The notes under the pieces were generated by a model. The model was not told where the DNA came from. It did no database searches and saw only the letters and a program-made list of their open reading frames with translations. Shown here in pieces: positions 55,173 through 64,000 of a DNA stretch of 64,000 bases (positions are counted from its first letter, which is position 1; each line of letters begins with the position of its first letter). The stretch covers positions 29,377,814 through 29,441,813 of the forward strand of contig JAKSZU010000012.1 of the NCBI GenBank assembly GCA_026018925.1, in the 5' to 3' direction. The translations under genes were made by a program, and so were the position numbers. This stretch comes from Tupaia tana. Taxonomy: Eukaryota; Chordata; Mammalia; Scandentia; Tupaiidae.

Positions 55173-55307
55173 ATAGTGGGAGGTGGAGAAGTGGCTGTTA
55201 CTAAGTACACTCTCAATGAGCCATGAATCTGACAGTTACCCAAAACACCAACACAGTAAAGTTCCATTAGTAGATGACAACTGTGCCCCACCCTTTTTAT
55301 AATAATA

Positions 55308-55498
55308 ATATATGAGAGAGAGAGAGACGCCCTACACCAGGTCTTATCATCAGTGATCTCCTTTCCCGGGCCCTCCAGACAATGAAGGTGCCCACAGCAG
55401 ATGACCCAGGGATCTGAATCAACGATCAGTCACACGGCTTCCAGTCTTGCAGGGCACTGTGTTACTGTTGCACCACTGCGGTGGGGCCTGTGCCCAAT
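55308..55498 (-). mobile_element. SINE-X
   Basis: Reversed copy ending 'gcaccactgcggtggggcctgtgccc', the complement of the SINE-X head. Confidence 0.6.
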
Positions 55499-55593
55499 CT
55501 TTGAAGGGTAATATCACAGAACGTGCAGAGTAACAATGCCAATGACTACAGTGAAGGAGGTCTGTATATACGTTGTGTCCCCTTGTGGAGCAA

Positions 55594-55836
55594 GGGGACC
55601 AGCAGATGGCGTAATGGTTACTTCGCTGGATTCCCACGCGGTCGAGTCCTGGACCCAGTGGCTTAAAACTCATTCTGGAAGTGTGCGTGTGCATGTCCAA
55701 AATCCTGAGAGGAGAATGGAGGAGACAGGATTGCAGTGTGGCCATCCCCCAAGAGGTTCTTGCTTTCTGTCTCACTCTGCCTCTCCAGCAAGTGCACATG
55801 CCCTATAGCAAAAATCTCTCTAAAAAAAAAAAAAAA
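55594..55836 (+). mobile_element. SINE-L with head deletion
   Basis: 'ggggaccagcagatggcgtaatgg' then a gap before 'gtcgagtcctgg'. The B box is shortened. Confidence 0.88.
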
Positions 55837-56084
55837 GAAAGAAAGAAAGGAAAGAAAAAGAAAAAAAAAGTGGAAGAAGAACTACATGTGTTTAGACAGT
55901 GGAGAATGTGGCAACTTTTCTCAAATAAATGCAAGCCTATCATGCTGATGAGAAGAAAGACTTAAATGTCCCACCTCCATAAGAAGACGAAACTAGAACT
56001 GAGTTGCCATTACAGGTAGACGGATTTTGATGTGACCTAGGGAAGAACTTTCAGCACTGTAGAAGTTAAGATACTGTGGGATAT

Positions 56085-56315
56085 GAAATACAGCATATGT
56101 GGATTAGGACACCAGCTCCATTTTACAAACTATATGGCTCTAGGCAGATTACTTAATCTACCTGTTCCTCAGTTTTCCTTCCCTATAAAAGGGAACAGTA
56201 GTAAGAATATACCTCTTGAGAGCTTTGGAAAGCAGTTCATGTGATGTGCTCAAAACTGTGCCCGGTTCACAGTATATGCTGGGTAAAAAATGTTAGCTGT
56301 TGCTATTGCTAACTG
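56085..56315 (+). mobile_element. MIR
   Basis: 'ctaggcagattacttaatctacctgttcctcag' and 'ctgtgcccggttcacagtatatgct' are MIR landmarks. Confidence 0.85.
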
Positions 56316-57057
56316 TTGACATAATGGACCAGATTATCTGTAAACCTTCCTACCAAATGTGCCTACTGAATGCTTAGCAGATAATAAACATCCTTTCAGG
56401 CCGTGCCAGTTATTAAGTTATTGTCTCCAGGTCCACACCTTCCTTGTCTACTCTGCTCTGTGATCTGGGGCTTGGACTCCACCTCCTAGATTTCACTTTG
56501 TCAGCTGGTTCCCTGGTAGGTTCTGTCAAGGGGGGAGGGGGGGGAGCTAAAGGGAAAAGGAACAGCAGGAGGGGGTTACAAGGGCTTCCTCCTTCCTGTG
56601 GCTTGGTTTCTTGACAGAAGCAGCTGGTTCCTCCCAGAACCGGCCTCACTGGGCACCTCAGTATCACCAGCATCATCTCGGCAGGACTCAGCGGAGCCCA
56701 ACTTTCCCAGGACCCTCCTGGGAACTCCTGAGAAACTAGCAGCACCAGGCAACATGGTTTCCTAGGAGAATCTGGGTGCAGCTCCTCCAGATCCCTTCAG
56801 ACTTCTAGGTCCTGATAACCCCAACCTTCCTCCCTTTGTTTTCCAGTCCTGGATGAGGAGCTGCTTAATGCAGTTATAATTTGCCTTTTCAACTCTTCTC
56901 CAAGGGTTTAAACCAATTTCCCTTACTGAGTTCACTCTATTAATATAAGCAGTGTGTGGTTTGTTTTGCTGATTGGATCCGAACTAACACATAGATAAGC
57001 TGAGCTCACTAGAACATAAGGGAAATCCCAGGAATCAGAAACCAAAAAAGCTGAAAT
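56316..57057. other. SINE-free intron
   Basis: GC-moderate with a G run at 56532-56544. The 56850-57000 part ends 'ttgattggatccgaactaacac'-like and may be the end of an old transposon that I cannot name. Confidence 0.35.
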
Positions 57058-57290
57058 TGGGGCCAGCCAGTGGCATGGTGGTCAAGGTGGCTGGATCCCA
57101 CATGGCCAACTGCATAGTTTGAGTCCAAGATCTGGCAGCTTAAAACCCACCATGGATACAGGTGCATGCCCAAAGTACCAAGAGGAGAAAAGAGGAAAAG
57201 GGATGGCAGCATGGCCATTTTCCCTGGGGAGTGCTTTTTCACTCTTTCTCTCAAGTGCACTTGCCCTCAAGCAAATTTGAAACAAAAGAA
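57058..57290 (+). mobile_element. SINE-L, old
   Basis: 'ttggggccagccagtggcatgg' head; body present. Confidence 0.83.
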
Positions 57291-57711
57291 AACAACAAAA
57301 AACACCTGAAACTGGATGAGTGCAGTGATGGCATCGCTATCCTAGCATTGTGAGGAATCTGACACCCTCATAGGTCCAGGAGATGGAACTTAAGTCTATA
57401 AAAGGCCCCTTGGGTAGAGGGTGAGACACTCAAGGTTGCACCCAGGAAAAAAGAGACCAGGAAAGAAATATGTCCACAGGAAAAGGAGAAAGCTTGCCTT
57501 GCTCACTACTGAAGCAGGGGGGCAAAAACCCTAGGAATTCCAAAGCACAAGTCTGTACAACAGTGGGTTTGGAGGTCAAATTTTTGCAACACTTAGGGCC
57601 TTGGAAAACAATAAGCAGAGCGAAATTACAAACCTTTTGGTCCTAGGCTGGGAATAGCCTTGAATGTCCCAAGGTAGCAAACACAATGTTGCTCTAAGAG
57701 ATCTGCTATCA

Positions 57712-57960
57712 GTGCTGTGGTTTGAAGCCCCCCCCCCCCATCCCCAAACCCCTGTTGACGCTTTACATCCTAACAATGTTAAGAGGTAGGCCCTTTAAGA
57801 GGCAATTAGGTCTTGAGGGCTCTGTCCTCATGCATGGATTAATGCTGTTACCCAGGGAGTGGGTTAGTTATCTTGAGAAGTGGCTTATTATAAAAGGGGC
57901 GCTCTCTTATGTGCACACACACGTGCTCTCTCTCTCTCACTAGCTTGCTCACCCTCACTT
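57712..57960 (+). mobile_element. MaLR-type LTR fragment (probably MLT1)
   Basis: 'gtggtttgaagcccccc', 'ttaagaggtaggccctttaagaggc' and 'ggcttattataaaag' follow the order of an old ERVL-MaLR LTR. No viral coding sequence is present. Confidence 0.6.
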
Positions 57961-58049
57961 GACTCTGCTTTGTGTCCTAAGACAGCCAACAAACATATGA
58001 AAAGATGTTCAGCAGCATCATTTACCAGAAAAACATGAATTAAAACTAC

Positions 58050-58285
58050 AGTGAGAGCCATCCACAGTTGACACAGTGGTAACATAATGCTCTGTGAAAT
58101 CCAAGCCCCTGGGTAGGTTCTGGGTTCGCGTCCTGAGGTCTCTTTGTACACACTGAAGATGCATGTCCACACCTGGGCTCCTGGCTGGCTGAGGCGGGGT
58201 AAGGGGGTGGAATGTAGTATGAAGACTCTGTTGGAGATGCCTGTCTCTCTCCCATAGAAAGAATAAAGAAACAAATGTAACAATG
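58050..58285 (+). mobile_element. SINE-X, best preserved copy
   Basis: The A-box-like 'tgacacagtgg' and B-box-like GGTTCGCGTCC are visible. Body 'ggctcctggctggctgaggc', end 'gatgcctgtctctctcccat'. Confidence 0.72.
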
Positions 58286-58471
58286 AAAAAAAAAAAAAGA
58301 AAGAAATACTACTATACCTCTTTGAGAACAGCTAAGATTAAAAAGACTAACTACACCAAGTGCTGGCAAGAATATAAAGCAACTGGAGCTTTTGTTCACT
58401 TCTAATGGGAACATAAAATGGCACAACAACTTTAGCAAAGTAACATTCTCTTTTTCTTTAAGAATTATTTT

Positions 58472-58712
58472 AGGGACCAGCAGCTGGCGTAATGGCTATG
58501 TTGCTAGACTCCCATGCAGTCGATCACGGTTCAAGTTCCAGACTTGGTGGCTTAAACACACACGTGCATGCGGGCCCAAGATCCTGAGAGGAGAATGGAG
58601 AAGGGATTGCGGCGTGGCCATCCCTCCTGGGGGGTAATTTCTCGCTTTCTGTCTCTCTGTCTCTCTCTGTTTTTCTGGAGAGCACACATGCCCTATAACA
58701 AAAACCTCTCAA
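58472..58712 (+). mobile_element. SINE-L inside a SINE-S
   Basis: TSD 'aagaattatttta', which is also the start of the reversed SINE-S host. Confidence 0.92.
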
Positions 58713-58876
58713 AAAAAAAAAAAGAATTATTTTAATTTTTTAATTCATCATCGTTTATTTTAACTTGGCCAGAAAGAGAGAAAAAGTGAAAAATCAAGCC
58801 ACAAAGTCTGGGACTCGAACTGCAGATGGCCATATGGGAGTCCAACGCCTTAACCATCATACCACCTGCCAGCTCC
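58713..58876 (-). mobile_element. SINE-S, host of the previous copy
   Basis: Reversed copy ending 'ccacctgccagctcc'. Its first bases lie at 58458-58471. Confidence 0.84.
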
Positions 58877-59082
58877 AATAACAATTTCTTCACAAGTTAA
58901 ATATATACAAGCCATATAACCCAGCCATTCTACTCCAAAAAGATGTCCATTCAAAGACGTGTAAATGAATGCTCACTGCAACTTTATTCACAATAGCCAA
59001 AAACTGGAAACAATCCAAACGTCCAACTGTGAATGACAAAATGTGATACAGCCAAATGATTAAATGCTATGAAGTTTTACTC

Positions 59083-59312
59083 AGTGGGCCAGCTAGTGTG
59101 TGGTGACTAAGGCAGTTGGTCTCACGAGGCCAACTGCGCAGTATGAGTCCTGGGCCCCCGCAGCTTGAAAAACACACCAGGAGCATGTATGTGTGTGTAC
59201 CAAAATCCTGGATGGGAGAGAAGGGGTTGCAGTGTGACCATACCCCAAGGAGGATGATTTTTCACTTTCTCTCTCTCTGGCAAGCACACATACCCTATGG
59301 CAAAATTTAGAA
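59083..59312 (+). mobile_element. SINE-L, old
   Basis: 'agtgggccagctagtgtgtgg' head; body 'gggagagaaggggttgcag'. Confidence 0.82.
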
Positions 59313-59323
59313 AGTCCCAGCTT

Positions 59324-59545
59324 GGAGACCAGCAGTTGGCTTGGCATAACGGCTATGTCACTAGACTCCCATGTAGTCGATCGCGGTGGGAGTCCCGGAC
59401 CCAGTGGCTTAAACTCACGCCAGGTGAATGGGAGAGAGGGGATTATAGAGTGGCCATCCCCCCTACAGGTAATTTCCCACTCTCCCTCTCTTTCTGGTGA
59501 GCACACATTCCCTATAACAAATTTTAAAATAATTTTAAATTTAAC
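59324..59545 (+). mobile_element. SINE-L with body deletion
   Basis: Head has an extra 'ttggc'. The body lacks the 'cgcgtgtgcgtgcgtgccc' part. Confidence 0.86.
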
Positions 59546-59584
59546 AATTATACAATTTTAAAAAAATTTAAAAAGTGCATGGAA

Positions 59585-59790
59585 GACCTGTGGCCAAGCC
59601 TGTGGTTCAGGCCCTGGACCTGGCAGCTTGAAAAACGTGGCAGGCATATGTGTGTCTGTGCCCAGAATCCTGACAGGATGAGGAAATGGAGAAGGGATTG
59701 CCCATAAGCATTCCCCATAGGGAATGCTTTCTTCCTCTCTCTGTCTCTCTCTGGCAAGTGCAAGCACCTTCAGGCAAAATTAAAAGAAAG
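59585..59790 (+). mobile_element. SINE-L, head mostly lost
   Basis: Begins 'gacctgtggccaagcctgtgg'; body and a GAAA tail follow. Confidence 0.76.
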
Positions 59791-60174
59791 AAAGGAAGGA
59801 AAACATTGGCTAAGGAAAACAACTCCAAAAGCAAACCCATTCTTGACTGAAAATAAATTAGAATACTTGGAGACAGATATCTGGAAATTACCCAGAAAGT
59901 AACACAGAAAAATAGAGACTGAAGTTATGAAAACAAAATAGCCACATAGATGACAGAATGAGAATGTCTAATGTAAGAATATGTATGAATATGAGATCTG
60001 AGGTAAGCACTATTCAAAGAGATAACAACTGGGAATTTTTACAAGCTAAGCAAAAGATATAGCTCAGGCTGAGACACTATATGTTCCCGCTAAGATAAGA
60101 AAAATTAAACTCACACCATATAATGAAACCACACAGAACACAAAAGACAACAAAGAGGATCTTAAAAACCAGAG

Positions 60175-60330
60175 GGGCCAGCAGGTGGTGTGGAGGCTAA
60201 GGTGCTGGACTCCCAGCTGATGGCTCACTTTCTCACTTTCCTCTCTCTTTCTCTCTATGTCTCTCTGGTGAGGCCTATAACAAATTAAAAAATAATAATA
60301 ATAAATAAGATTAAATAAATAATTCTTTAA
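60175..60330 (+). mobile_element. SINE-S
   Basis: 'ggggccagcaggtggtgtgg' head; head region shortened before the CT part. Confidence 0.87.
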
Positions 60331-60337
60331 AAAGTGT

Positions 60338-60513
60338 TTATTTCTTTTTATATGTTTATGTATTTACATATATATATTTTTTAATTTATACTAATTTGAC
60401 CAGAGAGGGAGAGAGAGAAAGTGAGAAAGCAAACCACCAGATCCAAGACTTGAATTGTGGTCAGCCATGTGGGAGTGAACTGCCCTTAACCACCACACCA
60501 CCCGCCAGCCCCA
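60338..60513 (-). mobile_element. SINE-S
   Basis: Reversed copy ending 'cacccgccagcccc', forming an inverted pair with the previous one. Confidence 0.87.
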
Positions 60514-60851
60514 AATAAATAATTCTTAAAAAAAAAAAAAAAAAAGTTACCTACAATAAAATAATAAACTGTCAGCATAGTTCTCAAGAGTTAACAACAA
60601 AAAGCCAGAATTTCAGTAAAACGACAGTTTCAAAGTGCTGGAAAAAAATTATTGAAAATCTAGTACCCAGCTAAACTACATACCAAAACTGAAGATGACA
60701 AGTTTACTACCGAAGAAAACATCTAAAGGATGTATACATCTATTCAACACTAAAGGAAGGAATAAAGTGTAAGAAAGAATGGTGAGGGCCAGCGTAGTGG
60801 TTACATCGCAACAGTTCAAGTCCTCAACCTGGTGGCTTAAAAACCATGCTA

Positions 60852-60968
60852 GGGGATTGGCAGGTGGTGGGGTGGTTGAGAGCGCTAGACTCCCACACGC
60901 TGATCGTGTTTCAAGTCCCGGACCTGGAAGCTCGCGCGCGCTCTCTTTCTCTCTCTCTCACACACACA

Positions 60969-61003
<35 letters not shown>

Positions 61004-61065
61004 TGTCCCTTTCTGGTAAAATTAAAGTTAATAAAATAATTCTTTTTTTTAAAAAGAAAAGAAAA
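60852..61065 (+). mobile_element. SINE-S, inner, with (CA)n
   Basis: 'ggggattggcaggtggtgg' head. A CA run (60957-61003) grew from the CT-rich part. Confidence 0.88.
60957..61003. repeat. (CA)n microsatellite
   Basis: About 22 CA units with one TA interruption, inside a SINE-S. Confidence 0.96.
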
Positions 61066-61250
61066 GAAAATCACGCCAAGCACGTGCGTATGTGTGCGCG
61101 CATGCCCAAGATCCTGAAAGGAGAACGGAGGAGAAGGAATTGCAGTGTGACCATACCCCCTGAGGGGTGATTTCTCATTTCTCCCTCTCACTGTCTCTGT
61201 CTCTCTCTCTTCCCAGAGAGCACACATGCCCTAAGGCAAAAACCTCTTAA

Positions 61251-63059
61251 ATAAGAAAGGTAAAAAAACAAGCAGTAAACATACATGCCAAACGAAATAA
61301 ACACTAACAGCACAAAATAATAGTTATTACTAATTAGAATTGCTCAAAATTGAGATAGATTGTCTTTGGGAACGGTTTCATTCTCGTAAGTGCTCATTCT
61401 GGGTCTAGAAAACACATTCTGAGACATTTAGTGTACACTGGGTAAGAGGCTGAATTAGATGACCCCATACACCTTCTGAGCATAGGGTTTTATCAACTAA
61501 ACACAGCTGTGACAACAGCCCCGATCGGCTCTGTTCAACCATCTGAGGCTCCCCACCCAAGCAGTTCTAGAACTCAAATCTTAGTCGAAGGCCTTTTTCC
61601 ACTTCCATACTCCACAAGTAAAACGAACACTCTAAATAGAAATATTTCATAATGAGCTTTCAAGTAAGATCTTCTTGCTTTTGGGAATATGGCTCTTGGC
61701 TTTGGACTAAGATTTGGGCATTACAATTTGTCATTTGCTTTAAGTGTGCTTTGGAAGGCTTTACAGAGGAGTACCCGCTTCTTCCTCTAAAAGAGAAAAT
61801 ACCACACAGGAACAGAAAGGGAGGGCATGCACACACCCGTCCCTGTTCACTAAAAGCCCATTTACTTGACCTGAATGCTCACCCCACGTTCCATACTCTC
61901 ACAACAGTAAAGATCTCCTCAAAGTAGACACCCCCAAGTCCCTCCAAATCAGAGGTGTCTGATATTAGAGTCACATAGTCGACAAACCCAAAACTTTGGA
62001 AACGCAGGAACCAGGCACCAGGCATTACAGTGAAGGAAGCATGGGTTAAAGCAAGTAAATATTACCATTTTTCAGGAGGTAGTGCCATCCAGAAAGCAGG
62101 ATAGCTCATTATTAAGATTCAAAAGCCACTAAATTAAAATTAGCAACTCTTTCTTACCCCTTCTCAGTCCCCCAAAACACATTATTCCAAGCATACATTC
62201 ATGGCCATGATCTGTCTTAAATTCTGCCTTGCCATCAGGATACGGTGCCCCTCCCCCCCAAAAAACAATCGTCTTTCATCATCTAGAAGGGCAGACAACC
62301 ATGCAAAGGGACCCTTAGAAAGCCGCATGACAAGCTATACATCATATGTAGGCAAAAGGGTGCCCAGAGGGGGTAGCTTCATCCCAGTTGGGTTCTCTCT
62401 CACCCACAACCTTCACACAGTCACATGGTTAAAGTCCATAAATTCGTGCTCCCTACGGTGCGTGCACAAAACACCTCACCTGACTTGACCCTCACAACAA
62501 CCCCAAGAAGCAGGAAAGATCATTGTTCATATACACGAAAGTGACGCTCAAAGTAAAGTAAATGACTGGTCCAAGACAACATGTTCCCCCACAGGGCTCT
62601 TTCCCTCGTCCTCATTGATGCCCAACCGTTAAAACCCCAAGTAAAGCCAACCTCGCACTACGTAACCCTAGCCACGTTAAACAGTAGAAACCAAAGTCCC
62701 GCTCTATAATTCGGTCCAGCAAGACTGTTAGAGGAAGATTTAAAAGACGCTCCTTACACGCGGTATAGCACAGTGCCCAAAACGTACGTAGTCGGTGCTC
62801 AGGAGCTTCTACTCTCTCCACTCCTGCAGCTGGGAGTAACAGGCGAGGGTGTTCCATCACAGGTTCTCTCGCTCACAAACCTCCGGAACTTGCACCACCC
62901 CCCAACCCTAGGTCCCTAGGCCAGACGCCCACGGACACGCCCCCAAACAGACCCTCCCACTTAGGCACCCTCGGCTCCTCCCCCGCAGACCTCACTGCCA
63001 CATACGCTCCCCTTCAAACTCGGCTACGAAGCAGGCCTTCGCCTGCACTGGCCCCCTCA
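61251..63059. other. SINE-free first-intron block next to the promoter
   Basis: About 1.8 kb without any lineage SINE. A reversed MIR piece lies at 62470-62600; the rest is not recognised. Confidence 0.5.
62470..62600 (-). mobile_element. MIR
   Basis: 'gaccctcacaacaaccccaagaagcagg' and 'aatgactggtccaagacaaca' match a reversed MIR. Confidence 0.72.
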
Positions 63060-63130
63060 GCACCCCTTTAGGCCCGGGCATCCCTGAGGGCGTCCAGGCC
63101 GCACGCCAGCCACAGGCCCGCGCCGGTTAC

Positions 63131-63215
63131 CTGGCCGCGCGCTCCCGCCGCGCCTCGCGCTCTCCCCGACCGCCCTCGTCGCGGGCTCGCGCCAGCCCTG
63201 GGAGCGCACAATTAG
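63131..63215 (-). other. NUMA1: NUMA1 untranslated exon 1 (GC-rich)
   Basis: On the minus strand a very GC-rich, CpG-rich segment ends at CCAG followed by GTAACC (plus 63126-63130), a consensus splice donor. An inverted CCAAT box lies about 40 bp beyond the assumed start, as expected for a TATA-less promoter. The right-hand limit is a guess. The assignment to NUMA1 rests on strand, distance and the absence of another gene between here and the coding exons. Confidence 0.7.
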
Positions 63216-63252
63216 TTTAAACTACGGTCCCGCCCCCTTGCACCGCCCTCTG

Positions 63253-63257
63253 ATTGG
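63253..63257 (-). promoter_or_regulatory. CCAAT box (NF-Y type)
   Basis: The plus strand reads TGATTGGCC, so the minus strand carries GGCCAATCA, the classic NF-Y context. Its spacing upstream of the GC-rich minus-strand exon fits a role in NUMA1 transcription. Confidence 0.6.
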
Positions 63258-63385
63258 CCCTTGTCGGCTGCTGTCGTACGCAGGGCACGCTTGAGGACCC
63301 GGGAAAAGGAAGTGTGAGGGCCACTGGGCGGGGAAAAGGGGTGTCATTACTTCCGGCCGACGGTCCGGCCCGGAGGACGAAAGAA

Positions 63386-63404
63386 ACTACGAATCCCAGA
63401 AGCC
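63386..63404 (+). promoter_or_regulatory. ZNF143/THAP11-type site 1
   Basis: ACTACGAATCCCAGAAGCC closely resembles the ACTACAATTCCCAGCATGC motif found in many housekeeping and bidirectional promoters. A second copy lies 49 bp downstream. Confidence 0.6.
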
Positions 63405-63434
63405 CTCGCGGCTTTGTGACTCCTCCTCTAGGGA

Positions 63435-63455
63435 ACTACTAATCCCATTAGGCAT
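63435..63455 (+). promoter_or_regulatory. ZNF143/THAP11-type site 2
   Basis: The core ACTACTAATCCCA is followed by TTAGGCAT. It has the same orientation as the copy at 63386; paired sites are common in promoters of this class. Confidence 0.5.
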
Positions 63456-63570
63456 CGCGGCAGCGCTTACGACATCAGCCAGGACGTGGTGACGAAAGCA
63501 GTTGCCATGGAGTTGCGCTGGGTAACCCTTAGGTAGTGGGACGCCGAGTCTGGAGGGGAAGCGACTGTGG
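63440..63570 (+). other. LRRC51: First exon of divergent gene, probably LRRC51/LRTOMT
   Basis: On the plus strand a GC-rich segment ends at GTGG followed by GTGAGT (63571-63576), a good donor. The start is uncertain. In other mammals LRRC51 (joined in some species with the TOMT part as LRTOMT, a hearing-related locus) begins head-to-head with NUMA1; the name is inferred from that synteny alone. The only ATG in the exon (63507) opens a nine-codon ORF ending at TAG 63534-63536, so the exon is probably 5' untranslated and contains an upstream ORF. Confidence 0.6.
63507..63536 (+). CDS. Short upstream ORF in the divergent first exon
   Basis: ATG in a strong context (gccATGg) opens MELRWVTLR and then a TAG, all before the splice donor at 63571. 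If this exon is transcribed as inferred, ribosomes would meet this ORF first, which could damp translation of the main protein. No conservation can be tested here. Confidence 0.35.
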   Translation: MELRWVTLR

Positions 63571-63576
63571 GTGAGT

Positions 63577-64000
63577 TGGGCGGGGAAACAGGAAAACCTC
63601 CTGTAAGAGCTTTATGGAGAGGGGGAACACCACAGAAAGACTGAGAACCTCCGCCAACCCCCAGACGTCACTTTGCTCGGTGAACAAGACCCAACACCCA
63701 CATTGGGTAGAGAAGGGCTGAGGGAGGTTGTGAGGGGAAGGCCAGGCCGAGACAAACCTACACCTGGCGCGAGGTGCTGATTAAGAACCTCCCCTATAGC
63801 AAGTCTAGGGCCCCCCTAGGAGTGTTAGACTCTCCTAAACTCATGGGAATAAGCTAGATGAAGTAAAGCCTGGTCCCTAATTCCGGAGATGTAGGAAATT
63901 TTATGGGGCTTAAGTGCTCCATTCCTTCCTTTTCCAGCAGGAAGACCTTTCTCAGAGAATCGGCAGGATCCTCCCACACATTCTGTTAAGGGTACTGTCT
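63577..64000. other. First intron of the divergent gene
   Basis: Follows the GTGAGT donor at 63571. No further exon or repeat was seen before the window ends. Confidence 0.5.

Larger units (their letters stand above)
57980..59080 (+). mobile_element. Old L1 ORF2 3' region, interrupted by three SINEs
   Basis: Pieces 57980-58050, 58300-58458 and 58880-59080 follow L1 ORF2 order ('ccaacaaacatatgaaaag', 'ccagccattctactcc', 'cactgcaactttattcacaatagcc'). Reading frame is broken; not coding. Confidence 0.8.
59805..60785 (+). mobile_element. Old L1 5'/ORF1-side region, interrupted by SINE-S copies
   Basis: Pieces 59805-60170 and 60540-60785 contain 'ttcaaagagataacaactggg', 'caaagtgctggaaaaaaat', 'ctagtacccagctaaacta' and 'aaaggatgtatac', in L1M order. 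Not coding. Confidence 0.7.
60786..61250 (+). mobile_element. SINE-L, outer, split
   Basis: Head 60786-60851 and body 61066-61250 are separated by a SINE-S. Confidence 0.86.
1..63215 (-). other. NUMA1: NUMA1 gene, 5' part (gene span within window)
   Basis: This span is the first introns and first exons of the nuclear mitotic apparatus protein gene, transcribed leftward. NuMA is a large coiled-coil protein that organises spindle poles and cortical pulling forces with dynein and LGN. The identification rests on two exons whose joined translation is the NuMA N-terminus (MTLHATRAAALLSW, then VNSLHVADPVEAV...). Each has canonical splice sites on the minus strand. Most of the gene, including the central coiled coil, lies beyond the left edge. 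The long 5' introns agree with the layout known for this gene in other mammals. The right limit is approximate because no transcription start can be read directly. Confidence 0.93.
63060..63580. promoter_or_regulatory. Bidirectional CpG-island promoter (NUMA1 / LRRC51)
   Basis: This TATA-less, CpG-rich interval lies between a minus-strand donor at 63126 and a plus-strand donor at 63571. Visible elements are an inverted CCAAT box (ATTGG, 63253-63257), a possible GABP/ETS site (ACTTCCGG, 63349-63356), and two ACTAC...TCCCA sites of the ZNF143/THAP11 type at 63386 and 63435. Two divergent first exons less than 400 bp apart indicate a shared promoter. No SINE has inserted within 2 kb on its left. 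Confidence 0.8.

Noticed and set aside
1..64000. CRISPR array, bacterial operon or viral genome
   Set aside because: Repeats are dispersed and divergent with TSDs, genes are spliced, and no prokaryotic or viral coding sequence is present beyond an old LTR remnant.

Overview
The window is nuclear DNA of a placental mammal. It holds spliced coding exons with canonical splice sites, ancient MIR, L2, L1 and Tigger-type remnants, and a very dense load of a lineage-specific tRNA-derived SINE. No 7SL-derived element (Alu, B1 or Tu-like) was seen, which argues against an ordinary primate, rodent or tree shrew genome. The SINE does not match the other families I know (rabbit C, horse ERE, carnivore CAN, bovine tA, bat VES, Afro-SINE, armadillo DAS, the tRNA-Ile-type colugo repeat), so I do not name the order.

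Nearly all of the window is the 5' part of NUMA1 (nuclear mitotic apparatus protein 1), read on the minus strand. Exon 1 lies in a CpG island near 63131-63215, a predicted second untranslated exon at 51471-51535, the exon with the start codon at 13979-14052, and the next coding exon at 6125-6210. Later exons lie beyond the left edge. The island is a shared, TATA-less promoter. On its right a plus-strand first exon ends at a splice donor at 63571; by gene order known in other mammals this is probably LRRC51/LRTOMT, which is head-to-head with NUMA1.

The introns carry about 115 copies of the tRNA-derived SINE in two forms, plus six copies of a second SINE; by eye these fill roughly 40% of the window. 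SINE-L (about 250 bp) has a tRNA head with A and B boxes, then a body with a C6-T-G6 inverted repeat, a CT-rich stretch, a 'cctatagc.aaaacctctc' end and an A tail. SINE-S (about 150 bp) has the same head followed by a CT-rich stretch and an 'aaattaaaataaat'-type tail. SINE-X is a separate, older family. Many copies have target-site duplications (TSDs), and several are nested. Two retropseudogenes are present: TPST1 (1122-2290) and RPL27 (32770-33561, split by a SINE).

Region by region: 1-6124 is intron with the TPST1 retrocopy; 6125-13978 is SINE-dense intron; 13979-14052 is the start-codon exon; 14053-19923 is an unusual SINE-free, GC-rich block; 19924-51000 is SINE-dense intron with an RPL27 pseudogene, two Tigger elements, a triple insertion at one site (37344-38156) and a templated complex insertion inside an L2 (45436-45975); 51000-52150 is a SINE-poor block around the predicted exon 2; 52600-61250 is SINE- and L1-rich; 61250-64000 is SINE-free and ends in the bidirectional promoter. 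I see no new protein-coding system. The most unusual items are the structural events, the SINE biology and the candidate regulatory blocks.
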